Positions 1 through 11,134 of a stretch of 64,000 nucleotides of DNA are shown one piece after another; positions within the stretch are counted from its first letter, which is position 1; each line of letters begins with the position of its first letter. The stretch comes from Pseudothauera nasutitermitis (GTDB taxonomy: Bacteria; Pseudomonadota; Gammaproteobacteria; Burkholderiales; Rhodocyclaceae), in contig NZ_SSOC01000005.1 of NCBI RefSeq assembly GCF_004801295.1, positions 532,448-596,447 of the forward strand. Reading direction: 5' to 3'. The position numbers and the translations under genes are program-made. A model generated the notes under the pieces. That model was not told the origin of the DNA and did no database searches. It saw nothing but the letters and a program-made list of their open reading frames with translations.

Positions 1-122
1 TTGGTGCAAATATAGTCGACAATCTTGAGCATGCGCAGTTCGATGAATTGAATTCCACGCAGAGTAGAATTTTGAATATTCCTTTCGTCTGGAAAAATCA
101 TGCCGAGAGATGGATTTTTCAT
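1..122 (-). CDS. possible partial protein, unknown, running off the left edge
   Basis: Reading the minus strand from an ATG at 122 gives an open frame without a stop to base 1 (40 codons, starting MKNPSLGMIF). It begins 11 bases after the stop of the racemase-methyltransferase gene, so it could be the next gene of that operon. There is no clear Shine-Dalgarno sequence and the stretch is too short to recognise a family. In AT-rich DNA a 40-codon open frame can arise by chance, so this is tentative. Confidence 0.35.
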   Translation of the reverse strand, partial: MKNPSLGMIFPDERNIQNSTLRGIQFIELRMLKIVDYICT

Positions 123-133
123 GTCGGCATTAA

Positions 134-1459
134 TCAACGCTTTCCCCATACTATCGATTTAATCTTTCGGCGAATCGGCTGCTCGATAATGAAACTGTTT
201 TGCTCCATCAATTTGAGGCCGGCAGATTCGAAGGTTGAAATATATAGAGCCTCGTTTCTAATAACACCACCAAAGGACATATAAATTTTTCTTTCGGATT
301 CTGCTAGGCAATCCCTGGTTATTACGATCCCTCCTGACTTTGTCAGATCAGAGATTTTCCGAACAACTCGATCAAAAGCTTGATCGCTGGAGACATGGAG
401 GAGCACGCCCAAGCACAGCACTGCGTCGTATTTCTTGCCGTCGTCGAAAGTGGCGATGTCGCCGCATTCGAATGTGAATGAAATATCGGAAAGATTCGCA
501 TAAAGATGTCTTGCAGCATCAAGCGATGACTGCGAAATGTCTTGAAGTGTGACATGGCATTTGCACGGAGCAAATTTTTTAGCCAATGCAATAGAGTGCC
601 CAGTCGAGCTTCCGCCGATGTCGAGGATATTGACAGTATCGGACGCGGGTTGACATAAGCTCTCAAGAAGACGGAGGTAGTAATCTGTCTTGGTGTCAGT
701 ATGAAGGGAGTCGGAATGGTCTACGTATTTGTAGCGAAAATGCGCGCGCGCATCCGAGACTTCATCGAGGAAATCGGCTTCGTATTTCTGGTGATTTCTG
801 GCCAGAACGGCATCGCCTGCAATTTCAAGGATGTCGATGATGTCCTCCTCGTGAACGCCGAATTCATGAAGGTATTGCTTGCAAAGGTGAAGGTCGGTGC
901 AGGCGAGAAAAAATTTCTTGATTCCAAGTGCTTGGTAATCATCAAAAACTCTTTTCAAGAGTCGCTTTGGATGAGCGGCATAATTTTCGCCGAGTCCGGC
1001 ATAGCCTCTTTTGACCGATGTGATAAGGTCGCCCATCTTTTCCGAATGACTGGAAAGTGTAACAAACCGATTGGTATCCTTCGGGAGGCATTCAAGCGTT
1101 CCGATGAACGCGATCCTGTCTTCATTGCCTTCGATGCGCTTGGCGACACTGTCCCAGAGATTGATGCATTTAAGCTTGGTGTTGAGCTTAGGAATGAGCT
1201 GGTGCGCTGTCAGGCACAGCAGCATGTAATGTCCATGGTTCGACTCGGCCTCCTTCAACTTCCGGTTGAAGATCGAGACCACCTCCGCGACCTTTCCCTG
1301 CCGGATGCTTTTTGAGACGGATGGTGTCTGTGTTAGGAAATCCAGCGTGTATTCGGGGAGGTCATTGTCCCAAAGAACTCCTCGCTGCTGGCACTTTTTC
1401 AGCATGTACGTCGCCAAGTCGACGCCGGCCACGGTTCCCTTTCCTGAAATGATGTACAT
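134..1459 (-). CDS. aspartate/glutamate racemase-like domain fused to a SAM-dependent methyltransferase
   Basis: The 441-residue protein seems to have two catalytic halves. Residues 1-225 follow the Asp/Glu racemase superfamily: an N-terminal glycine-rich segment (SGKGTVAGVDLATYM), a first cysteine C82 in LLCLTAH and a second cysteine C187 in ACTDLHL. These match the two-cysteine, metal- and PLP-independent racemase pattern at about the usual spacing. Residues 255-441 are a class I methyltransferase with motif I VNILDIGGSSTG (276-287), an acidic residue at D307 and a LGVLLHV segment. It lies 6 bases downstream of the nucleotidyltransferase gene and is presumably co-transcribed with it and the HAD gene. 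The substrate is unknown. A role in decorating a surface glycan or making an activated small molecule is inference from the neighbours. Base composition is clearly lower in GC than the rest of the window. Confidence 0.7.
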   Translation of the reverse strand: MYIISGKGTVAGVDLATYMLKKCQQRGVLWDNDLPEYTLDFLTQTPSVSKSIRQGKVAEVVSIFNRKLKEAESNHGHYMLLCLTAHQLIPKLNTKLKCINLWDSVAKRIEGNEDRIAFIGTLECLPKDTNRFVTLSSHSEKMGDLITSVKRGYAGLGENYAAHPKRLLKRVFDDYQALGIKKFFLACTDLHLCKQYLHEFGVHEEDIIDILEIAGDAVLARNHQKYEADFLDEVSDARAHFRYKYVDHSDSLHTDTKTDYYLRLLESLCQPASDTVNILDIGGSSTGHSIALAKKFAPCKCHVTLQDISQSSLDAARHLYANLSDISFTFECGDIATFDDGKKYDAVLCLGVLLHVSSDQAFDRVVRKISDLTKSGGIVITRDCLAESERKIYMSFGGVIRNEALYISTFESAGLKLMEQNSFIIEQPIRRKIKSIVWGKR

Positions 1460-1465
1460 GGACGT

Positions 1466-2098
1466 TCACCATGTCCGAACGAAATCTATTGCCCTCTTGT
1501 AGTCGTCGTATGTGTCGATGTCCATCGCGCGCACCTTCAGGCCTTTCATAGGAAGATATTCCTCGATTTGATTAAAGACGGTGCCGGATGTATAACGAAC
1601 CTTGTCCCTCCGAAGGCAGGCAGGCCCGGTCCATTCATAATCGCCGTTTTCTCGCGAAAACATCACCACGTCGCCGTGCCTGTTCGTGCGAACGAAGACT
1701 GCTTCATCCGACGAGCGTTCGGCATAGGCAACATATTCAGATGGATGTTGGAGGCACATCTTGACGTCTTCGGGGTGTACCAACAAATCACCATCCCATT
1801 CGATGACGTACTCATTTGCGTCCCGGCTACCCAAATAGAAGCTTGCACCGGTCTGCGTGTTGAAATAGTTGTGGTTGTAGATGAATACGACGTCCCGCCG
1901 CTTTTCAAGAACCGCGCTGATGATCGAATTTGCCTCATACCCGACCACGATCCGCAAATCCTCGACATTCTGAAATAAATCCAGCTGCCAATGGATCAGC
2001 GGTTTTCCATTAATATCTATCAGCGCTTTGGTCTGCCCAAGCCCAAGTCTGGAGCCGATGCCGGCACAACTCAGAACAACTGATTTAGTTGACGGCAT
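1466..2098 (-). CDS. NTP transferase-like nucleotidyltransferase (LicC/CTP-transferase type)
   Basis: This 210-residue protein starts with the sugar/small-molecule nucleotidyltransferase signature: VLSCAGIGSRLG followed by TKALIDINGKPLIHW (G-x-G-x-R ... K motif, residues 7-35). An acidic EWDGDLLVHPED stretch in mid-protein probably holds the Mg2+ aspartates. The length and single-domain layout fit enzymes that load phosphocholine, aminoethylphosphonate or phosphoamino acids onto CMP rather than long sugar-1-phosphate enzymes. The ATG at 2098 is preferred over an upstream in-frame ATG at 2173 because it has a GAGGAG ribosome site 6-7 bases upstream. It overlaps the end of the HAD phosphatase gene by 28 bases, which suggests translational coupling. 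The substrate cannot be assigned from sequence. Confidence 0.75.
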   Translation of the reverse strand: MPSTKSVVLSCAGIGSRLGLGQTKALIDINGKPLIHWQLDLFQNVEDLRIVVGYEANSIISAVLEKRRDVVFIYNHNYFNTQTGASFYLGSRDANEYVIEWDGDLLVHPEDVKMCLQHPSEYVAYAERSSDEAVFVRTNRHGDVVMFSRENGDYEWTGPACLRRDKVRYTSGTVFNQIEEYLPMKGLKVRAMDIDTYDDYKRAIDFVRTW

Positions 2099-2670
2099 AG
2101 TGCCTCCTCGTCGAAAACGGCATAGTCTGCGATAGTAAGAACACTTCTGGCCGGGTAGTGCGTCAGCCCGCATGCGATGGAAACGTGGGCTTCGCGCATG
2201 GCTTCAACATCATTGTTTCCGTCGCCAATGAAGACGACTTTTTCGTTTCTATCCTTGTAATGTCTGACCACGTTTTCTTTCTTCAGGATGACCTTTATAC
2301 GGTCTATCCTGTTATCGATAACTGTAGCTTCCGATCCAAAAAACCGGCAGTCCAGCTTTCTCGACAAACTGGTTGTCCAGCAGGTCAGATTACCGGTGGC
2401 GATGGCGCAATGCTCTGCATTGATTTTGATGAATTCCCGGATTTTCGGGTGCATGGCGACATCTCCCAGCAATTCGTCCACCTTATCGACTGGGAGTTTG
2501 CCGAGTATATGAACCCGCTTGATGAAGCTTTCGACGAACGGGATGTTTCCCTGGATCGTTTCCCTCGTCAGAGCTTCTATCTGCTCCGCGACCTGAAAAT
2601 GTTCAGCAATCAACGGTAAAGTTTCCTGGGAAGTCACCGTTCCATCGAGATCAAAAATGAAAGTGGTCAT
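2071..2670 (-). CDS. HAD-superfamily phosphatase (SerB-like, subfamily IB)
   Basis: The 199-residue protein has all HAD motifs: motif I FIFDLDGTVT (nucleophile and acid/base Asp at residues 7 and 9), motif II IATGN near 92, a lysine of motif III near residue 130, and motif IV FIGDGNNDVEAM near 148. The helical cap between motifs I and II is like phosphoserine phosphatase. It is therefore likely a small-molecule phosphomonoesterase. It is the first gene of a three-gene AT-richer cluster with a nucleotidyltransferase and a racemase-methyltransferase, so it may dephosphorylate an intermediate of the same pathway. Its promoter region overlaps the degenerate ABC-ATPase fragment upstream. Confidence 0.8.
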   Translation of the reverse strand: MTTFIFDLDGTVTSQETLPLIAEHFQVAEQIEALTRETIQGNIPFVESFIKRVHILGKLPVDKVDELLGDVAMHPKIREFIKINAEHCAIATGNLTCWTTSLSRKLDCRFFGSEATVIDNRIDRIKVILKKENVVRHYKDRNEKVVFIGDGNNDVEAMREAHVSIACGLTHYPARSVLTIADYAVFDEEALCRQLNQLF

Positions 2671-2851
2671 TCTTACACTGCTTATTCGGTTGACAAGTGC
2701 TGGTTACTTCGTCCAACAGTAACACGTGCGGATCTCGATACGGGGTACGTCCGATGCCCTGCTCGTGATGCTGCATTTTCAATCCCCCATCCAGTTTTCC
2801 ACCCGCATTCCCGCAGAACAAGTCAAAGTAGTTGTCGCCTGATTCATGCAA
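2651..2851 (-). pseudogene. degenerate fragment of an ABC-transporter ATPase (signature/Walker B region)
   Basis: A 66-codon minus-strand open frame contains GKLDGGLKMQ, then GIGRTPYRDPHVLLLDEVTS. In the intact ABC gene just upstream the same positions read RGIRLSGGQRQR and GIARALYRDP-LVLFMDEATSALD. The fragment thus corresponds to the ABC signature through Walker B, with a few inserted residues, a damaged signature and no continuation past DEVTS. There is no Walker A or membrane domain, so it cannot be functional. It probably marks an old duplication or recombination at the 3-prime side of the ABC gene. The call rests on visual alignment. Confidence 0.55.
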
Positions 2852-2860
2852 CCAACGTCA

Positions 2861-4611
<1,751 letters not shown>

Positions 4612-4612
<1 letters not shown>

Positions 4613-6090
4613 CAGTCTTCCGTGCCTTTCAGCATGCGTCCGCCCCGGTCGGTAAGCCGATATTTTTGCAGCCGGCTCTGTGGTCTGTCTGGAAGGGTCA
4701 TTTCGATGATGCCGAGTTCCAGCAGGCGGCGAACTTGCTTGTGTAGCTCGCCCGATACCGTGGCGTGGCCCAGGGCCTTGGCCAGTTCGGCTTTGCCGGC
4801 GGTTTGTTCGCGCAGCAGCAGCGCTACCTTGGCTGCTAGCCGTGACTCTAGCCGTGACTCTAGCCGTGACTCTAGCCGTGACGGATCGGCATGTTTATCG
4901 CCTGAGACTGGATGATCGTCGGATGTGGGCGGGCCTGGGGCATGATGCCGCCCCAAGTAAATGCTCAGCCGCAAGCCGGTGGCAATTTCCGCGATGACGG
5001 GTTCCGGCAGCCCCAGCCGGGCGGCTTCACCGAAGATGCGCCGGATGCCGCTACCCCATTGTTCGGTCAGCCCAAGTTCGCGGAACACGCGGGCGATGAC
5101 CGGGTTGCGGATGCGGGAGACGCCGCTTTTCATGTCGTCGATGGTCATGCCCGGCAACAGCAGGCCGGGGCTTTCGATGTCGATGCGGTCGTCGAAGAAG
5201 GCAACCCGGATGGGCGCGCCGCGCTGGGCGTAGTCGCTGTGCACCAGGGCATTGACGATGGTCTCGCGCAGCATGGCCAACGGAATGCTCCAGACGTCTT
5301 CGCGTCGCATGGCGCCGAAGCGGGCGGTCTTGAAGGCGTGCTTTTTCAGGAACAGTTCGATCTGTTCCACGGCGTCGGGCAGGTGGGCATGCACTTCGTG
5401 CTGGTCGAAGATGTCCACCTTGTCGAGCCCGCGAAAGCGCCCGCACTGTACCCAGGCGTCGGGGAAGTGCTGTTCGCGTTCCTTGCCGAACAGCAGTACG
5501 GCGCCTTGCGTGGGCACCGGGCGACCTTGTTCGAGGCGCAGCAGCTTCAGGGTTTGCAGGGCCTTCTCGTCCACTGTCCGTTCGGGGCCGAACAGGCGCG
5601 CGATGGCTGCCAGGTCCAGATCGTCCGTGCCCAGGTCCGGCATGGGCTGTTCGTCGAACACCAAGCCGGCGGCTGCGCGGCGCGTCTCGGCAATCCAGTC
5701 AGGCCCAGCCTGCCGGTTGCTGGAGCCCAGACGCACGTAAACGCCTTGTGCGGGGCCCTGGCTGTTAAGGTAGTGCGGCCGGGCACTGCTGGGAAACACT
5801 TCCACCACCAACACCGTGTATTGGTTGACGCCCAGCAGTTCGACGCTGGGTACCAGGCGCGGCGAGATGCCGTCAGCAATCAGGTTACAGATGCGCTCTT
5901 CTGCGTCCAGCGGATCGGCCACTCCAACTACCTGGCGCGCATCGTCCACCCCGATGACCAGCCGGCCTCCCGCCGAGTTGGCGAAGGCCACCACCGTCTT
6001 GAGCACATTGCGCGGCGATGACAGGTCGCGCTTGAACTCCAGCGTCTTGCCTTCGGGCTGCTTGAGCAACGGATCCATCGGCAGTTTCAT
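4612..6090 (-). CDS. AlbA_2 (Schlafen-like) domain ATP-binding regulator
   Basis: The 492-residue protein begins with an AlbA_2/Schlafen-type DNA-binding domain (residues 12-125; LEFKRDL, VVAFANSAGGRLVIGVDD). A middle region resembles the ATP-binding segment often annotated as RecG-like or HATPase_c_4 (ALVHSDYAQRGAPI, ITEQWGSGIRR-like segment near 355). The C-terminus looks like a winged helix (LLREQTAGKAELAKALGH ... LLELGIIEM). Between them a linker of repeated S-R-L-E units is encoded by a 12-bp tandem repeat. Such proteins are usually called putative transcriptional regulators; the target is unknown. It is coupled to the downstream ABC exporter gene by a TGATG overlap. Its ATG overlaps the end of the PseC remnant frame by 4 bases. 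Confidence 0.75.
4836..4883. repeat. four-copy 12-bp in-frame tandem repeat
   Basis: The unit CTAGCCGTGACT occurs four times head to tail at 4836, 4848, 4860 and 4872; the last copy ends in G. On the coding (minus) strand it encodes S-R-L-E repeats in the linker of the AlbA_2 protein. Because the unit is a multiple of three, copy-number change would alter linker length without a frameshift. Confidence 0.95.
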
Positions 6091-6280
6091 GGTTGGTAGC
6101 GGGGGCGGTGAAGCAGAGGTCCGGTATTTACGGCGGCGACCAGCATAGCCGCCACCTCATCCTGCTGCATTTCGCTCGGGCCCTGGCTTCCTTGTAATAC
6201 CGCTCGGCCTCGGGGAAGTCGCCGGCCTTGAAGCCCAGGGCCTGGAAATACGGCTGCGTATGCACCGGAATGTAGCATCG
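6087..6280 (-). pseudogene. C-terminal remnant of a PseC/DegT-family sugar aminotransferase
   Basis: Minus-strand translation from 6280 reads CYIPVHTQPYFQALGFKAGD then FPEAERYYKEA. This is the highly characteristic C-terminal signature of PseC-like (DegT/DnrJ/EryC1) aminotransferases of pseudaminic acid synthesis. After KEA the frame breaks, and the family ending continues in another frame as PSEMQQDEVAAMLVAAV, stopping at 6087. The usual ISLPMYP-type segment between them is missing, so there is a deletion plus frameshift. No upstream part of the enzyme exists in the window. It is a dead 3-prime stub and evidence that a nonulosonic-acid or amino-sugar gene once stood here. Confidence 0.75.
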
Positions 6281-6392
6281 TTTGTCAGGGCTATGCCGCC
6301 CTCGGCGATGGTGATGGTTTTGACGAACCGGGATGAACCGGCGTCATGGACTACAATGGCCGCCCTGTTTCCAGCCTATACTCGAAAAGCCG

Positions 6393-6731
6393 ATGAGTAC
6401 CCTGCCCTCCTGCCCCCAATGTAGTTCCGAATACACCTACGAAGACGGCACCAACTACGTGTGCCCGGAATGCGCGCACGAATGGCCGCAGACCGTCGCA
6501 GCGAGTGAGGAGGAAAGCCGCGTGGTGCGTGACGCCAACGGCAACGTGCTGCAGGACGGCGACACGGTGGTGGTGATCAAGGATCTGAAAGTGAAGGGCG
6601 CTTCTTCCGTGCTGAAGGTGGGCACCAAGGTGAAGAACATCCGCCTGGTGGAGGGCGACCACGATATCGACTGCAAGATCGACGGTTTCGGATCGATGGG
6701 GCTGAAGTCGGAGTTCGTGAAGAAGGCCTAA
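6393..6731 (+). CDS. PhnA/YjdM-family zinc-ribbon protein
   Basis: The 112-residue protein has an N-terminal zinc ribbon (CPQC at residues 7-10 and CPEC about 17 residues later) and the C-terminal PhnA domain core ([15 protein letters not shown] ... [17 protein letters not shown]). The family was named for phosphonate loci, but its members (YjdM) lack a confirmed phosphonatase activity in most bacteria, so no reaction is claimed. The ATG at 6393 ([10 protein letters not shown]) is chosen because the zinc ribbon follows at the usual distance. An upstream in-frame ATG at 6333 would add 20 atypical residues. It is transcribed alone and converges on the pilR-like gene. Confidence 0.88.
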   Translation: MSTLPSCPQCSSEYTYEDGTNYVCPECAHEWPQTVAASEEESRVVRDANGNVLQDGDTVVVIKDLKVKGASSVLKVGTKVKNIRLVEGDHDIDCKIDGFGSMGLKSEFVKKA

Positions 6732-6786
6732 ACCGGGCGATTGCCCCACATCGACCAGCACCATCCCAATCTTGGGGGTTGATAAC

Positions 6787-8144
<1,358 letters not shown>

Positions 8145-8148
<4 letters not shown>

Positions 8149-9710
8149 GATGTGCTCCGGCCGGTCAGGGTGAAATGCGCGCCGCCTTCGCCGGGGGCGA
8201 GTTCCAGCACGGCGCCGTTGGCTTCGGCGAGTTCGCGGGCGATGTACAGCCCCAGCCCGGTGCCTTTGGGGTGGGAGGTGAAGAAGGGTTCGAAGATCTT
8301 CGCGCGGTCGGCCTCGGACACGCCGGGGCCATCGTCGGAGACGTGCAGGATGACCACGCCCGGGGTGTCCGTTTCCGCACGGATCCGGATGGAACCCGGT
8401 GCGCCGCTGCAATGGCGGCGGGCATTGTCGAGCAGGTTCACGAGGATCTGCTGCAGATGGGTACGATCCGCGGAGAAGCTGACGTCGGCGGCGATGTCGA
8501 TCTGGAAGATGCGGCGCTCTTCTTCGCCGCACCCCAGGCAGAGCTGATCCACCAGCCCGCCGACGAATTCGTTCAGCGGCACGGTGTCGGGCAAGGCCTC
8601 GTCACGCCGGCCGAGGGCCAGCACGTCGCGCACCATGCGTTCGATGCGCCCGGCATTGTCGTTGATGATGCGCACCAGGCGCGCCTGCATGTCGCGGCGG
8701 TTTTCGTCGAGCAGCAGTTCGGCGGCCTGCGAGACGGCCGACAGCGGGTTGCGGATTTCGTGCGCCATGCTGGCGGTGAGCCGCCCCAGCGCGGCCAGCT
8801 TGAGTTGCTGGATCTGGCGCTGGATTTCCTCGAAATCACTGAGGTAGATCACCGTGTAGATCACCGTGTCGCCATCGCCGCCGGCTTCCACGGTACGGCA
8901 GCGTAGGCTGCGCCTGGCGCGGCCGAGACGGGTCAGGCTGTCCTCACGGCCGCGCTCGACGGTACGCGCTGCCAGAAAGGCGTCCAGCTCGCTGAGCAGC
9001 GCGCCTTCGGGCAGATCGATGCCGAGCAGGTTGGAGGCCCGCGCGTTGGCGTGGCGGATGCGCCCTTCGGCATCAAGCACGATCACGCCATCCTGCAGGT
9101 CGCGGATGATGCGTTCGTTGATGGCCTGCTGGCTGGCCAGTTCGGCGCCCCGGCGGCGGGCCAGCGCTTCGTTGGCCTGCGCGCGGCGGGCGAGCAGGCG
9201 GGCGATGACGGCAATGGCGAAGAAGCCCGCGCAGGCGATGCCGACCTGGAAGAAGTCGGCGGGCCAACCGCCGGAAATGAACCGCCAGGTGTTTTCCGAG
9301 AGCACCAACACGGTCGCCAGCGCCGCGTGGAACAACACGGTGCGCTCGCGCGACACCAGCCCGGAGCCCGCCAGCACCACGGTCATCAGCAGCAGGGGCA
9401 CGCCGCTGCGGTAGCCGCCGCTGGCCCACATCAGCACGGCCAGCGCGACGATGTCGATGACGCCCTGCAGGGCGGCCACGCGGTCGAAGCCCAGACGCTG
9501 GATGGCATCCGGAAAGCCCAGCAGCAACACGGCGGTGAGGTACACGACCGCCGCGCCGAGGAACACACGGGGCGATTCGCCGCCCAGGTTCAGTTCCTGC
9601 CCGGCGACGACGAACAGCCCGGCCAGGATCAGGCGGAATACGTTGAGATAGCGCAGGGAAACGCGGCGGGTCTGCTCCAAGCCGTCGAAAGCGGGCGCAA
9701 CCGCGTTCAT
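8145..9710 (-). CDS. pilS: membrane sensor histidine kinase, PilS-like
   Basis: The 521-residue kinase has about six N-terminal membrane helices (residues 25-190), a PAS domain (near 205-300; IVLDAEGRIRHANARASNLLG) and a HisKA domain with the phosphorylatable histidine in MAHEIRNPLSAVSQAAELLL. The HATPase domain follows (LLDNARRHC N-box, VSDDGPGV G1, GTGLGLYIARELAE G2). This architecture and the adjacent NtrC-type regulator match PilS/PilR, where PilS senses PilA in the inner membrane. The gene abuts the PP0621-type gene upstream (stop and start adjacent) and overlaps the regulator by ATGA, forming a three-gene operon. Confidence 0.82.
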
Positions 9711-9950
9711 TCAGGGCCTTCCGCTGCCCAGCCTGCGATGCTCTTCGCTGCAGTAGAAGGCACCTTCGTGGCGCACGCCCTCGCTCTCCGGCACATGCAC
9801 GCCGCAGTGGCGGCAGGCCAGCATGCGCTCGGCGGCGGCCTTCTTCGCCTTGCCGCCGGCCGGGCCCCTGCGCGCGCTCATCCTGCGCAGGGCGTTGCGC
9901 ACCCACCAGACGGCGATGACGACGAGAATGAAGATCAGCAGAGTGCGCAC
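9711..9950 (-). CDS. small membrane-anchored PP0621-family protein
   Basis: This 79-residue protein has one N-terminal membrane helix (LLIFILVVIAVWWV), a basic linker and a compact C-terminal Cys/His motif (CRHCGVHVPESEG ... FYCSEEHR) that looks able to bind a metal. It belongs to a small conserved family of unknown function often found next to pilS in beta- and gammaproteobacteria. Its stop codon abuts the kinase start, so it is probably the first gene of the pilSR operon. No role is established. Confidence 0.75.
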   Translation of the reverse strand: MRTLLIFILVVIAVWWVRNALRRMSARRGPAGGKAKKAAAERMLACRHCGVHVPESEGVRHEGAFYCSEEHRRLGSGRP

Positions 9951-10010
9951 GGCGACAGGCGAAGATGGGGAAGCGGGCCGGCGCAGTGTAGCACGCGGGC
10001 GGGGCGGCTC

Positions 10011-10931
10011 TCAGCGTGCCAGCAGGCGCTCGCCCTCGCGGCGGGCCACGCCGGCACGCAGCAGTTCGTCGACCAGCCAGATGGTCAGCGCATCCACCGA
10101 CAGGCCGAGGAAACGCGTGTTGGCGATGCGGTACAGCGGCACTTCGGCCAGCTGTCCGGCCAGTTCATCGACCGTCATGGCGCGGCGCTCCAGCAGGGTG
10201 AAGGTGACGCAGGCACGCATGGCGTTGCGCGCGATGCGCGCGCCGTCCTGCTCGAAGGCGCGGATGCGGCCGAAGGCGCGCTCCAGCGCGTCGTCGAACT
10301 CCACGAAGGGCGATCCGTGGCCGGGAATCACCACCTCCACCGGCAGGCGGGCGATGGCTTCCAGCGTGCGGCGCGCCTCCCCCAGGCCGTCGCCGCTGCC
10401 CAGCACGTCGGCGAACAGGATGCCGAAGCCGTCGCGCCACAGGGCATCGCCGGAGATCAGCACGCGATGCTCGGGATTGTGGAACACCAGCGCGTCCATG
10501 TCGTGGCCGGGGGCGGCCAGTGCCTGCCATTGCAGCCCGCCGGCGACGAAGGATTCACCGGCGGCCAGCGCGTGGTCGGCACTGAAGCGTTCGCCGTGCT
10601 GGGCGGCCACGCTGAGCAGCAAAGCCTCCTCATCCCAGCGCTGCACGGCGTCGAACATGCCGGCGGGTACGGTGATCTCGCAGCCGAAGGCGCGGCGCAG
10701 CGCCGCGTTGCCGCCGATGTGGTCGGAGTGCGAGTGGGTGTTGATCAGCCGGGTGAGCGGCTTGTCGCCGAGGCCTGCGCGCAGCAGGGCGACGGTCTGC
10801 CCGGCATGGCTGAGGTAGCCGCTGTCGATCAGCGTGGCGCCGTCACCGTCGTCGAGCAGGATGTTGTTGGCCGACAGCCAGCCGCGTTCGAACACCCGCA
10901 GCCCGTCGGGCAGGCGCACCGGCGCGGTCAA
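10011..10931 (-). CDS. metallo-beta-lactamase-fold hydrolase
   Basis: The 306-residue protein carries the HxHxDH metal motif (THSHSDHIGG, near residue 65), a second-shell histidine in APGHDMDAL, the aspartate in ISGDALW and a final histidine in IPGHGSPF. It is a binuclear metal hydrolase of the glyoxalase II/MBL superfamily with a C-terminal helical extension; the substrate is unknown. There is no suitable ATG at the domain start. The TTG at 10931 overlaps the stop of the DUF1289 gene upstream (TTGA) and gives a normal N-terminus; a GTG at 10919 is the alternative. It ends a translationally coupled trio with two DUF1289 genes. Confidence 0.82.
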   Translation of the reverse strand: MTAPVRLPDGLRVFERGWLSANNILLDDGDGATLIDSGYLSHAGQTVALLRAGLGDKPLTRLINTHSHSDHIGGNAALRRAFGCEITVPAGMFDAVQRWDEEALLLSVAAQHGERFSADHALAAGESFVAGGLQWQALAAPGHDMDALVFHNPEHRVLISGDALWRDGFGILFADVLGSGDGLGEARRTLEAIARLPVEVVIPGHGSPFVEFDDALERAFGRIRAFEQDGARIARNAMRACVTFTLLERRAMTVDELAGQLAEVPLYRIANTRFLGLSVDALTIWLVDELLRAGVARREGERLLAR

Positions 10932-11134
10932 TCGCTGCCCTCGCCGAGCGCGGCGGCCACGTTGGGCGGCAGCGGGGCTTCCACCGCGGAAGGCTGCGAA
11001 TGCGGCATTTCCGCCGCTGGCGGCTCGGCCACCGGCACGCCGTGGATTTCTTCCGACGTACGTCCGCAGCCCAGACACACGCCGGTGTCCCAGTCGATCA
11101 TGCACACACCCACGCACAGCGCATCGCCACTCAT
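10928..11134 (-). CDS. DUF1289 small cysteine-rich protein (second copy)
   Basis: The 68-residue protein has the DUF1289 cysteine pattern: CVGVCMIDWDTGVCLGCGRT, followed by E-E-I, near the N-terminus. A low-complexity Pro/Ala/Glu tail replaces the usual helical C-terminus. DUF1289 proteins are small putative iron-sulfur or zinc proteins of unknown function. The start overlaps the preceding DUF1289 stop by ATGA, and its own stop overlaps the TTG start of the hydrolase gene. Two non-identical DUF1289 genes in tandem is unusual. Confidence 0.8.
   Translation of the reverse strand: MSGDALCVGVCMIDWDTGVCLGCGRTSEEIHGVPVAEPPAAEMPHSQPSAVEAPLPPNVAAALGEGSD

Noticed and set aside
2099..2173. N-terminal extension of the nucleotidyltransferase to an ATG at 2173
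   Set aside because: The extra 25 residues lie inside the HAD gene and have no family counterpart. The ATG at 2098 has a good ribosome site and starts just before the nucleotide-binding motif.
4836..4883. Short tandem repeat considered as a CRISPR array
   Set aside because: The units are contiguous 12-mers without spacers and are in frame inside a coding region; no cas genes are present.
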